Assembly (NCBI RefSeq): GCF_018613695.1
Contig: NZ_JAGGPR010000003.1
Location: 396,372 to 460,371, forward strand
DNA from: Arthrobacter sp. ISL-95
GTDB taxonomy: Bacteria > Actinomycetota > Actinomycetes > Actinomycetales > Micrococcaceae
DNA: 64,000 bases
Direction of reading: 5' to 3'
Shown piece by piece: positions 1-7,579 of this stretch. Made by a program: the position numbers and the translations under genes. The number at the start of each line of letters is the position of its first letter. Within the stretch, counting starts at the first letter, position 1. The notes under the pieces are model-generated. The model made no database searches. It was given only the letters and a program-made list of their open reading frames with translations, and had not been told where the DNA came from.

Positions 1-362
1 ACAAGCTTCCGTCGGAAACCGACGAACTCAAGGCCGTAAAAACGGCAGCAATCCAGGAAGCCCTGGTCCAGGCAGCCCATACTCCCGCGCAGCTGATCAA
101 GGTTGCCGGTGAAGTGGTGGAACTTGCCACCGAACTTTTTGATGTGGCCAACCCCAATGTCATCAGCGACGTCGCCGCTGCCGCCGACGCAGCGCGCGCC
201 GCCGCCACAACAGCCCGGGTCAACATCGACATAAACGTCGTCGCCATCAAACACGGCGAAGCCCGTTCCCGCCTGGTGGAGCAGACGGATGGGATTGAGG
301 ACAAAGTGGTTCTCGCCGCCGATGCCCTGGTGAAGCGTGTCCGCGAAAGGATCCTCTCATGA
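1..362 (+). CDS. Cyclodeaminase/cyclohydrolase family protein (FchA/FTCD C-terminal type), 5' end missing
   Basis: The reading frame is open from base 3 and ends at a TGA that overlaps the ATG of the next gene (ATGA), so this is the 3' part of a gene that starts outside the window. The visible 119 residues are an alanine-rich helical segment like the C-terminal part of formiminotetrahydrofolate cyclodeaminase and the methenyl-THF cyclohydrolase FchA (a KLP motif, an AxxxP turn, then helices rich in A and V). These families act on folate-bound one-carbon units in the cytoplasm. Translational coupling to folD supports a job in methenyl-THF interconversion. The active-site half is not visible, so cyclodeaminase and cyclohydrolase cannot be told apart here. 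Confidence 0.7.
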   Translation, partial: KLPSETDELKAVKTAAIQEALVQAAHTPAQLIKVAGEVVELATELFDVANPNVISDVAAAADAARAAATTARVNIDINVVAIKHGEARSRLVEQTDGIEDKVVLAADALVKRVRERILS

Positions 363-1243
363 GCACCGCAATGCTATCCGGCAAGCCGCTCGCTGCCCTC
401 ATCCAGAAGCGGGCCCACGAGGAGACCGCCCTCCTGGATGATGAAGGCCTCCGACCGGTCCTGGCAGTTGTTGTTGCAACGGACGACGAATCCACGCACT
501 GGTATGTACGGTCCATTGAGCGTGCCGCAGGGCGCGCAGGTATCGGTTGCCGGATCATCGACCTTGGCCACGACGCCACAGAACAAGTGCTGGCCAGTGT
601 CCTGGCGGACCTCAGCGCGGAACCCACCGTCCACGGCATCATCCTCCAAACTCCCCTGCCGGCCGCCGTCCGCGCTGACCGGTTGGTAGGCCTCATCGCC
701 CCGGAAAAGGACATCGACGGCGCCAATCCCCTCAGCCTCGGCCGTTTGGCTGTGGGGCAGCCCGCCTTTGCACCCGCTACTGCCCAGGCTGTGGTGGAGC
801 TGCTGGACCACTTCCAGATCCCGGTTGCAGGACGGAACGTGGCCGTCGTCGGGCGTTCCGCCGTGGTGGGCAAGCCGCTGTCCCTGCTCCTCCTCGAGAA
901 GGACGCCACCGTCACTATCTGCCATTCCAAGTCCGGACCGCTGGAACGCTACACCCGGCCGGCCGACGTCGTGGTTGTTGCCGCCGGGCGGACCGGGCTG
1001 CTGAAAGGTAGCCACGTCTCGCCGGAGGCGGTAGTGATCGACGTCGGCACGAACGTCCTGCCCGATGGTTCCCTGGTGGGAGATGTTGACGAAGCCAGCG
1101 TCACCGGCGTTGCGGCCGGGTTGAGTCCTGTCCCGGGAGGCGTAGGATCAGTGACCACTGCGCTCCTGCTGCTGCACACCGTGGAAGCCGCCCGGCAGCA
1201 ATCCCGAACCACGCTGCTCACTGCTTCCACTTCCCGGATCTGA
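359..1243 (+). CDS. folD: Bifunctional-type methylene-THF dehydrogenase FolD with a substituted catalytic lysine
   Basis: The 294-residue length fits FolD, which oxidises 5,10-methylene-THF to methenyl-THF with NADP and normally also hydrolyses it to 10-formyl-THF. The folate-site glutamine (Q97 in LQTPLP), the DIDG aspartate (D120), the Rossmann motif GRSAVVGKP and the C-terminal PVPGGVGSVTT signature are all present. The family's YxxxK catalytic pair reads Y49-V-R-S-I53, so the lysine needed for the cyclohydrolase step is isoleucine (codon ATT, bases 515-517). The upstream overlapping gene belongs to a cyclohydrolase/cyclodeaminase family and could supply the lost step. The ATG at 359 overlaps the upstream stop. 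Dehydrogenase function is likely; loss of cyclohydrolase activity is inference. Confidence 0.9.
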   Translation: MSTAMLSGKPLAALIQKRAHEETALLDDEGLRPVLAVVVATDDESTHWYVRSIERAAGRAGIGCRIIDLGHDATEQVLASVLADLSAEPTVHGIILQTPLPAAVRADRLVGLIAPEKDIDGANPLSLGRLAVGQPAFAPATAQAVVELLDHFQIPVAGRNVAVVGRSAVVGKPLSLLLLEKDATVTICHSKSGPLERYTRPADVVVVAAGRTGLLKGSHVSPEAVVIDVGTNVLPDGSLVGDVDEASVTGVAAGLSPVPGGVGSVTTALLLLHTVEAARQQSRTTLLTASTSRI

Positions 1244-1254
1244 AGGGGTTCCCC

Positions 1255-3573
1255 ATGCATTCCAAAGCTCCACGCGAGAACATTGACGAGTCAAAGCTGA
1301 CCGTCACCAAACCCAAGACCAAGGCCGTAGGCATCCCCGCTGTTGCCAATGCCCTGAAAATTTCGCTGGAACAGATGGGACCGCTGCGGAGCGTCCAAAC
1401 CCTTTTGGCCGTGAATCAGCTGGACGGGTTCGACTGCATGGGATGCGCGTGGCCCGAGCATGAGAAGCGCAATGCGGCAGAGTTCTGCGAGAACGGCGCC
1501 AAGGCAGTGGCCGAGGAAGCCACACGTCGCCGGGTCACGCCGGAGTTCTTTGCCCACCACTCCGTTGCCGAGCTCAAGACCCGCGACGACTTTTGGCTGG
1601 GGCAGCAAGGCCGGATCACGCACCCGATGTTCCTCGATGAAGGCGCAACGCATTATAGGGCCGTTGGCTGGGACGAGGCCTATGACCTCATGGCCGAGGA
1701 ACTGCGGGGCATGGACCACCCCGATCAAGCGGTGTTCTACACCTCGGGCCGGACCTCGAATGAGGCAGCATTCGTCTACCAGCTCCTGGTGCGGGGCATT
1801 GGTACCAACAACCTCCCGGACTGCTCCAACATGTGCCATGAATCCTCGGGCTCGGCGCTGGTGGAAACCATCGGCATTGGCAAGGGTTCGGTCAGCCTGA
1901 CTGACCTGGAAACGGCGTCGCTGATTTTCGTGGCCGGGCAGAACCCCGGCACCAACCACCCGCGCATGCTTAGCGCGTTGGAGAAGGCGAAGAAGAACGG
2001 CGCGGTCATCGTGTCCGTCAATCCCCTTCCCGAGGCCGGGCTCCTGCATTTCGAGAACCCGCAGCATGTGGCCGGCATGATCCAGGGGACCCAGCTGACG
2101 GATGACTTCCTGCAGATCCGTGCGGGCGGGGACCAGGCCCTTTTCCAAGGCCTGGGCAAATACCTGCTGGAGGCCGAAGCTGCCGGACGGAACACTCCGG
2201 GTCTGCAAACGGTGCTGGATCACCATTTCATTGACAACCACACGGTGGGTCTGGACGACTACCTGCGTTTCCTGGAAAAGGTGGAGTGGGATGACATTGT
2301 GGAGGCAACGGGCCTCACCCTGGAACAGATTCATGCAACCGGTGAGCGGATGCTCGCTTCCAGTGCCACCATCGTGTGTTGGGCTATGGGATTGACCCAG
2401 CACAAGCATTCCGTTCCTACCCTCCGCGATGTTGTCAACGTTCTGCTGCTTCAGGGCAACATCGGCAAGCCCGGCGCCGGCGTATGCCCGGTGCGCGGCC
2501 ACTCGAACGTCCAGGGCGACCGCACCATGGGCATCTTCGAAAAGATGCCGGAGACGTTCCATGACCGTTTGGACCAGGAATTTGAGTTCCGCTCTCCGCG
2601 TGAGCACGGCTTTGACACTGTGGCAGCCATCCGCGCCATGCGGGACGGGAAAGTACGCTTCTTCATGGGGATGGGTGGCAACTTCGTCCGGGCTGCCCCG
2701 GACTCGGACGTGACCGAGCTGGCCTTGGCCAACACCCGGTTGAGCGTCCAGATCTCCACCAAACTCAACCACTCGCACCTGTCCACAGGCCGCCGTGCGC
2801 TGATCCTGCCCACCCTTGGACGCACCGAGAAGGACACCCAGCGCACAGGCGACCAGCGGGTCACCGTGGAAGACTCCATGAGCGCGGTCCACGCATCACG
2901 GGGACGCCTCAAGCCCGCAAGCGAACACCTTCACTCCGAAGTAGCGATCGTGTGCAACCTTGCGGACAGGCTGTTCAAGGACGGCCATCAACGCCTGCCC
3001 AACACCCCGCAAGCTTCCTGGTTGGCCATGAGGGATGACTACTCTCTGATCCGGAAGCACATTGAGGCCGTCTTCGATGGTTTTGAGGACTTCGAAGCAC
3101 GCATCCAGCATCCTGGCGGCTTTGTGTTGCCCCACCCGCCGCGCGATGCCAGGAAGTTCGACACCGCCTCCGGGAAAGCACATTTCACGGGCAACGAGCT
3201 GGAATTCATCAAGATCCCGGCCGGCCGATTGGTCCTTCAAACCCTTCGCTCACATGACCAGTACAACACCACCATCTATGGCAAGGACGACCGCTACCGC
3301 GGCATCCACGGAGGACGCCGCGTGGTGCTCATCAACGCCGAGGACATCACCGAGCTGGGATTCTCCGACGGCGACATGGTCCACCTGATTTCCGAGTTCC
3401 AAGGCGTTGATCGCAGGGCTGAGGACTTCCGCATCGTGTCCTATTCCACTCCGAAAGGTTGCGCCGCAGCCTATTACCCGGAAACCAACGTCCTGGTGCC
3501 TTTGGATTCCGTGGCGGATACCAGCGGAACACCCACCTCCAAGTCGGTGATCATCCGGCTGGAGAAAGCCTGA
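1255..3573 (+). CDS. FdhF/YdeP family molybdopterin oxidoreductase, probable formate dehydrogenase-like
   Basis: A 772-residue cytoplasmic protein of the molybdopterin oxidoreductase superfamily, FdhF/YdeP branch. It has the early CMGCAWP motif (C61, C64) and an FCENGAKA motif with C78, then the large Mo-bis-MGD binding domains (NMCHESSG, AGQNPGTNHP, GNIGKPGAGVCPVRGH) and the C-terminal molydopterin dinucleotide-binding domain from about residue 650. The family is often called formate dehydrogenase, although the substrate is unproven for many members. An AAGGGG ribosome site lies just before the ATG, 11 bases after folD. The next genes encode a formaldehyde dehydrogenase, which makes formate, and MoeA, which makes its cofactor. 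No in-frame TGA is present, so it is not a selenoprotein. Confidence 0.88.
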   Translation: MHSKAPRENIDESKLTVTKPKTKAVGIPAVANALKISLEQMGPLRSVQTLLAVNQLDGFDCMGCAWPEHEKRNAAEFCENGAKAVAEEATRRRVTPEFFAHHSVAELKTRDDFWLGQQGRITHPMFLDEGATHYRAVGWDEAYDLMAEELRGMDHPDQAVFYTSGRTSNEAAFVYQLLVRGIGTNNLPDCSNMCHESSGSALVETIGIGKGSVSLTDLETASLIFVAGQNPGTNHPRMLSALEKAKKNGAVIVSVNPLPEAGLLHFENPQHVAGMIQGTQLTDDFLQIRAGGDQALFQGLGKYLLEAEAAGRNTPGLQTVLDHHFIDNHTVGLDDYLRFLEKVEWDDIVEATGLTLEQIHATGERMLASSATIVCWAMGLTQHKHSVPTLRDVVNVLLLQGNIGKPGAGVCPVRGHSNVQGDRTMGIFEKMPETFHDRLDQEFEFRSPREHGFDTVAAIRAMRDGKVRFFMGMGGNFVRAAPDSDVTELALANTRLSVQISTKLNHSHLSTGRRALILPTLGRTEKDTQRTGDQRVTVEDSMSAVHASRGRLKPASEHLHSEVAIVCNLADRLFKDGHQRLPNTPQASWLAMRDDYSLIRKHIEAVFDGFEDFEARIQHPGGFVLPHPPRDARKFDTASGKAHFTGNELEFIKIPAGRLVLQTLRSHDQYNTTIYGKDDRYRGIHGGRRVVLINAEDITELGFSDGDMVHLISEFQGVDRRAEDFRIVSYSTPKGCAAAYYPETNVLVPLDSVADTSGTPTSKSVIIRLEKA

Positions 3574-3642
3574 ATCGGCAACAAAGGCCACCAACAGAGT
3601 TTCCACCCGTCAGATGTTCCACCCGTCCAGTGGTCCGTAATT

Positions 3643-3691
3643 GGTGCTTCGGTGCCTGAAACCTGGGGAGGTATTTCCTCATCGAAGCACC
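3643..3691 (+). promoter_or_regulatory. Long-loop inverted repeat upstream of the formaldehyde dehydrogenase gene
   Basis: Nine-base arms GGTGCTTCG and CGAAGCACC are separated by 31 bases in the 173-base gap before fdhA. The loop holds a smaller GGGAGG/CCTC pairing. There is no T-run, so it may be a leader structure or a binding site rather than a terminator. A near-duplicate TTCCACCCGTC lies just upstream, at about 3601 and 3618. Confidence 0.35.
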
Positions 3692-3746
3692 GCTTTCGGA
3701 TCATTGGGCAGCATTTTCAGTAACAGCCAAAGAATAGGGAGTTACC

Positions 3747-4964
3747 ATGTCAGGAAACAGAGCAGTCGCCTACAAGGAACCCGGTGTCGTTGAGATCATC
3801 GACACTGACTACCCAACGTTTGAGCTCAAAGACGGACCAGGCGTCAACCCCGCCAACGTAGGACGGAAGGTGCCGCACGGCGCGATCCTCCGGACGGTGA
3901 CCACCAACATCTGCGGTTCGGACCAGCACATGGTCCGTGGCCGCACCACAGCTCCGAAGGACTTGGTCCTCGGCCACGAAATCACCGGCGAAGTAGTGGA
4001 GGTGGGACCCGACGTCGAGTTCATCAAGGTAGGCGACATCGTCTCGGTGCCGTTCAACATCTCCTGTGGCCGCTGCCGGAACTGTAAGGAACAGAAGACC
4101 GGCATTTGCCTCAACGTCAACCCCGATCGCCCCGGCAGTGCCTATGGCTACGTTGACATGGGCGGGTGGGTGGGCGGCCAAGCTGAGTTCGTGCTGGTCC
4201 CCTACGCTGACTGGAACCTGCTGCGCTTCCCGGACCGCGATCAGGCACTGGAAAAGATCATGGACTTGACCATGCTCTCGGACATCTTCCCCACCGGCTT
4301 CCATGGCTCCGTCACCGCCGGCGTAGGCGTGGGATCCACCGTCTACGTCGCAGGTGCCGGGCCCGTGGGCCTCGCTGCCGCCGTGGGCGCACAGCTGCTT
4401 GGCGCCGCCGTCGTCATTGTGGGCGACATGAATGAGGACCGCCTGGCTCAGGCGCGCTCCTTCGGCTGCGAAACCGTCAACGTGTCAAACGGCGATCCCA
4501 AGGAGCAGATCGCCCAAATCCTTGGAGTTCCGGAAGTGGATTGCGGTGTGGACGCCGTTGGCTTCGAAGCCCGCGGCCACGGTAAGGATGCCTCCCACGA
4601 GGCTCCTGCCACAGTGCTCAACTCGCTTATGGACATCACTGCCGCCGGCGGGTCCCTGGGCATCCCGGGCCTCTATGTCACCGGCGATCCGGGCGGAATC
4701 GACGAGGCCGCCAAGCACGGCTCCCTCTCGTTATCCCTTGGTACCGGCTGGGCAAAGTCATTGTCCTTCACCACCGGCCAGTGCCCCGTCATGAAGTACA
4801 ACCGCCAGCTGATGATGGCCATCCTCCATGACAAGGTCCAGATCGCCAAAGCCGTCAACGCCAAGGCCATTCCGCTCGAAGATGCTCCGCGCGGCTACGC
4901 CGAATTCGACGCCGGATCAGCAACAAAGTTCGTACTGAACCCGAACGGCTATGTGAAGGCCTAA
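3747..4964 (+). CDS. fdhA: Glutathione-independent formaldehyde dehydrogenase, zinc-dependent
   Basis: A 405-residue medium-chain zinc dehydrogenase close in length and motifs to Pseudomonas-type formaldehyde dehydrogenase. The catalytic zinc site is shown by NICGSDQH and GHEITGEV, the structural zinc by the cluster CGRCRNCKEQKTGIC, and the NAD fold by AGAGPVGLAAA. The unusually long Rossmann domain with the GFEARGHG segment is typical of this subgroup. It oxidises formaldehyde to formate with NAD. A GGGAG-type ribosome site precedes the ATG. With the neighbouring molybdoenzyme it forms a formaldehyde-to-formate-to-CO2 route, as expected beside betaine or sarcosine demethylation genes. Confidence 0.93.
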   Translation: MSGNRAVAYKEPGVVEIIDTDYPTFELKDGPGVNPANVGRKVPHGAILRTVTTNICGSDQHMVRGRTTAPKDLVLGHEITGEVVEVGPDVEFIKVGDIVSVPFNISCGRCRNCKEQKTGICLNVNPDRPGSAYGYVDMGGWVGGQAEFVLVPYADWNLLRFPDRDQALEKIMDLTMLSDIFPTGFHGSVTAGVGVGSTVYVAGAGPVGLAAAVGAQLLGAAVVIVGDMNEDRLAQARSFGCETVNVSNGDPKEQIAQILGVPEVDCGVDAVGFEARGHGKDASHEAPATVLNSLMDITAAGGSLGIPGLYVTGDPGGIDEAAKHGSLSLSLGTGWAKSLSFTTGQCPVMKYNRQLMMAILHDKVQIAKAVNAKAIPLEDAPRGYAEFDAGSATKFVLNPNGYVKA

Positions 4965-4981
4965 TACAGTACGCATCAACT

Positions 4982-5034
4982 GATACCGGGGACTGCGGCA
5001 AGAATTACGGGAAGGCCGTGCAGTCCCCGGTATC
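4982..5034 (+). terminator. Strong hairpin between fdhA and moeA
   Basis: Perfect 15-base arms GATACCGGGGACTGC and GCAGTCCCCGGTATC flank a 23-base loop, 17 bases after the fdhA stop. No run of T follows, so it is either a partial terminator or an mRNA-stabilising structure that would lower moeA expression relative to fdhA. Confidence 0.6.
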
Positions 5035-5067
5035 TGCGTCACATCCCACCTTAGGAAGCGGGCATCA

Positions 5068-6258
5068 ATGCTTGCACAAGCGACGTGCACCCACGCAACC
5101 ACCTGGGCCCAAGCGCGGCAGCTGGCCTACCAGTGCGCCAGGCCGCTCCCAGCCTTGGCGGTCACCCTTCGCGAAGCAGTCGGCGGCACGCTTACCAGCC
5201 CCATCACTGCACAGCAGGACCTCCCACACTATGCGTCATCAGCCATGGACGGCTGGGCTGTTAACGGCAACGGACCATGGAAGTTAACGACGCCGGGGCG
5301 GCCGCTCGCCGAAGGTGAAGCGAGCGTTATCGCCACCGGAGGGCTCGTCCCCACCGGTGCCGCGACGGTCCTGCGCAAGGAAAGCGGCTGCGTCTTAGGC
5401 GACGGGTACCTCTCCCTCGGGCACGGTTCAAAGCCTGGTGAGACACTCCCGGGCCGTCACATCCGTCCAGCCGGAGAAGAAGCCACAGCCGGCGATGTCC
5501 TCATACCTGCCGGCACCCTCCTCAACCCGGCGCACATTGCCCTGGCTGCTGTGGCGGGCCACGACCACCTACAGGTACAGCGCAAGCCGAGGGTCGCCGT
5601 CGTACTTACCGGCTCGGAAGTGGTGACCTCAGGTGAGCCCGCGCCGGGACAGGTCCGCGACGCGTTCGGCCCGCAACTGGATACCGTCATTTCGCAACTG
5701 GGCGGAGAGCCCGTTGGTCAGCAAAGGATTGGTGATTCGTACCAAGAGTGGATGGCAGCGCTGGGCGGTGGCCGCGGCGCCGAGCGGCCGGACGTGATAG
5801 TTACCACCGGTGGAACAGGAAAATCCGGCACAGATCACTTTCGCGACGCCGTTGGCGCGCTCGGCGGCAGGCTCCTGCTGGACGGGGTTGCCATGCGGCC
5901 GGGACATCCGGCAGTGCTGGCGGAACTTCCTGATGGCTGTTTCATCATCGGGCTTCCGGGGAATCCGCTGGCCGCCATGATGACCCTCATGACCCTTGGA
6001 GAACCTCTTCTGGCGGCTCTGGGAGACAGACCCCTCCGAGCGGCCCACTTTGTGACGTCCGGGGCGGACATCGATCCCGACCCAGGGCGGACCCGGCTCA
6101 TGCCCTGCACCTTGATCCACGGCCTCGCAATCCCCGCCTCCCACACGGGTCCGGGCATGATGCGCGGCCTTGCCTGGGCGGATGGATACATGGCTGTTCC
6201 CCCTGAAGGTGTGGCAGCCGGCGCACCCGTTCCCATGCTGCCGCTGCCGTGGACTTAG
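5068..6258 (+). CDS. moeA: Molybdopterin molybdotransferase MoeA
   Basis: A 396-residue protein that inserts molybdate into adenylylated molybdopterin. Family marks are SAMDGWA near residue 60, the TGSEV segment, the TGGTGKSGTD nucleotide/molybdopterin loop and GLPGNPLAAM. The ATG is preceded by TTAGGAAG. Its place after an FdhF-like molybdoenzyme suggests a dedicated or booster copy for that enzyme rather than the housekeeping moeA, which is normally grouped with other moa/moe genes. The tail after residue 320 is short on typical domain IV signatures but has normal length. Confidence 0.92.
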   Translation: MLAQATCTHATTWAQARQLAYQCARPLPALAVTLREAVGGTLTSPITAQQDLPHYASSAMDGWAVNGNGPWKLTTPGRPLAEGEASVIATGGLVPTGAATVLRKESGCVLGDGYLSLGHGSKPGETLPGRHIRPAGEEATAGDVLIPAGTLLNPAHIALAAVAGHDHLQVQRKPRVAVVLTGSEVVTSGEPAPGQVRDAFGPQLDTVISQLGGEPVGQQRIGDSYQEWMAALGGGRGAERPDVIVTTGGTGKSGTDHFRDAVGALGGRLLLDGVAMRPGHPAVLAELPDGCFIIGLPGNPLAAMMTLMTLGEPLLAALGDRPLRAAHFVTSGADIDPDPGRTRLMPCTLIHGLAIPASHTGPGMMRGLAWADGYMAVPPEGVAAGAPVPMLPLPWT

Positions 6259-6386
6259 CTCGTTCGAGTCCCCATGGTGTGAAAGGGTACGTGCAAAACT
6301 CCGTCTAGGATGAGGAAAGACGAGGGTGCAGGCCGAACATGGCTACCGGCTCAGGGCGGCCTGCCTGGACAATGACACGAGGCATC

Positions 6387-7193
6387 ATGGCCGCAAGCAA
6401 CAAACCGGACCCTGACAAGAATGTAGACGCCCAAGGCGGCGGCGTCCAGTCAGTGGATCGCGCACTCCAAATACTGGAGATCCTGGCGCGCGAAGGAGAT
6501 GCCGGCGTCAGCGAGATCGCCGAGGAGATGGGCATCCACAAGTCCACAGTGTCCCGCCTGGTGGGCTCCTTGGTCAACCGTGAACTCGTCCGGCAGAACA
6601 GCGAACGCGGCAAGTACCAGCTGGGTTTTGGGATCCTCCGCCTGGCGTCCTCCATCCCCGGCAGGTTGAGCGTGGTTCATGAGGCGCGCCAAGTCCTGGA
6701 GGCGCTCGCCGCAGAATACAAGGAGACGGTCAACCTCGCCGTTCTGCGCTCGAACTACGCAGTCAACGTAGACCAGGCGATGGGACCCTCAACACTTGCC
6801 ACCTACGACTGGGTGGGTAGCCTAACGCCGCTGCACGCAACCTCCAGCGGCAAGGTCCTTCTTGCCGCTCTGACCGCGGATGAACGAACCCAGGTCCTCA
6901 AGGCGGTCGGCCTGCCCGCACGTACGCCGCGTACCGTCACAAACCGCGGCGAGCTGGAGAAGCAACTTCTGGACGTGGCCCGCAACGGGTACGCCACAGT
7001 CCACGAAGAGTTTGAAATCGGCCTTACTGCCGTTGCCGTGCCCATCTTCAACCACTCGGGTAGCGTCATCGCCGCAGTCAGTATCTCCGGCCCGGCGTTC
7101 CGCTTTTCGCCTGAGGACCAGCCGGGGCTCATCGACGGCCTCCGGGAGGCCGGGCTAACCATCAGCGCCCGGATGGGTTACAGGCGCCGATAG
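6387..7193 (+). CDS. IclR family transcriptional regulator (betaine/one-carbon locus)
   Basis: An N-terminal winged helix (VQSVDRALQILEIL, then the recognition helix in HKSTVSRLVGSL) is followed by the IclR effector domain with the usual HATSSGKVLLA segment. I chose the ATG at 6387, giving about 20 residues before the helix-turn-helix as is normal for the family and an upstream CGAGG; an in-frame ATG at 6339 would add 16 residues. It lies between moeA and the betaine transporter on the same strand, so it probably controls one or both in response to a betaine breakdown product. The effector is not deducible from sequence. Confidence 0.85.
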   Translation: MAASNKPDPDKNVDAQGGGVQSVDRALQILEILAREGDAGVSEIAEEMGIHKSTVSRLVGSLVNRELVRQNSERGKYQLGFGILRLASSIPGRLSVVHEARQVLEALAAEYKETVNLAVLRSNYAVNVDQAMGPSTLATYDWVGSLTPLHATSSGKVLLAALTADERTQVLKAVGLPARTPRTVTNRGELEKQLLDVARNGYATVHEEFEIGLTAVAVPIFNHSGSVIAAVSISGPAFRFSPEDQPGLIDGLREAGLTISARMGYRRR

Positions 7194-7269
7194 CACGCAA
7201 TACCCAGCGAATCCAAAGCTCTCCGACCCAACCGTCACCCTGAAACCCAACGGCGCAGGTCAAAGCCAA

Positions 7270-7281
7270 TTGATATATCAA
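7270..7281. promoter_or_regulatory. Perfect palindrome TTGATATATCAA, possible operator
   Basis: An AT-only palindrome stands out in a GC-rich background between the IclR gene and the transporter. A regulator half-site role is inference; its flanks AA and GT do not extend the symmetry. Confidence 0.35.
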
Positions 7282-7419
7282 GTTGCCGTTAAACAGGCGA
7301 AAGTCCTTGACTTTTGCTTGTGACGGGGCGCACTCTGTTGCTTAGCGCGAATGTTGTTGATTCATGCGGAACGCGATCCCGGCTCCACGGGCCCCGCGTT
7401 CCACCAATCAGTCCTACCT

Positions 7420-7542
7420 ATGAGGTGCATCTTGAAACTGCCCGTCAACGCTGAAGAAGCACAGATCGTAGACGGCATCCTCAAGGTCAACGGGGGAACC
7501 CCCAACCATCCCTGCGGCCTCACCTTCCAGGGCCATGTTTAA
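7420..7542 (+). CDS. Possible 40-residue leader peptide, weak
   Basis: An ATG-started frame of 40 codons ends just inside an alternative upstream start of the BCCT transporter. It holds one Cys near the start and one in HPCG. It has no clear ribosome site and no recognised family. It could be a leader peptide or chance; its NGGTP string also occurs in the C-terminal tail of the transporter downstream. Confidence 0.2.
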   Translation: MRCILKLPVNAEEAQIVDGILKVNGGTPNHPCGLTFQGHV

Positions 7543-7579
7543 ACGCAAACCCATGACTCGCCGAGCAAAGGACCCGCTC

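Larger units (their letters stand above)
7194..7579 (+). promoter_or_regulatory. Long leader region of the betaine transporter gene
   Basis: These 386 bases hold no well-supported gene. Visible elements are a perfect 12-base palindrome at 7270-7281, an 8-base-arm hairpin (GGAACGCG at 7368-7375 with CGCGTTCC at 7395-7402) and a weak 40-codon frame at 7420-7542. The length and structures suggest a regulated leader, with the adjacent IclR protein as the first candidate regulator. Confidence 0.4.

Noticed and set aside
1291..2892. Minus-strand frame of 533 residues inside the molybdoenzyme gene
   Set aside because: Shadow frame; the plus-strand gene carries conserved cofactor motifs from end to end.
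1255..3573. Selenocysteine in the FdhF-like protein
   Set aside because: The frame has no internal TGA and this subfamily does not use selenocysteine.
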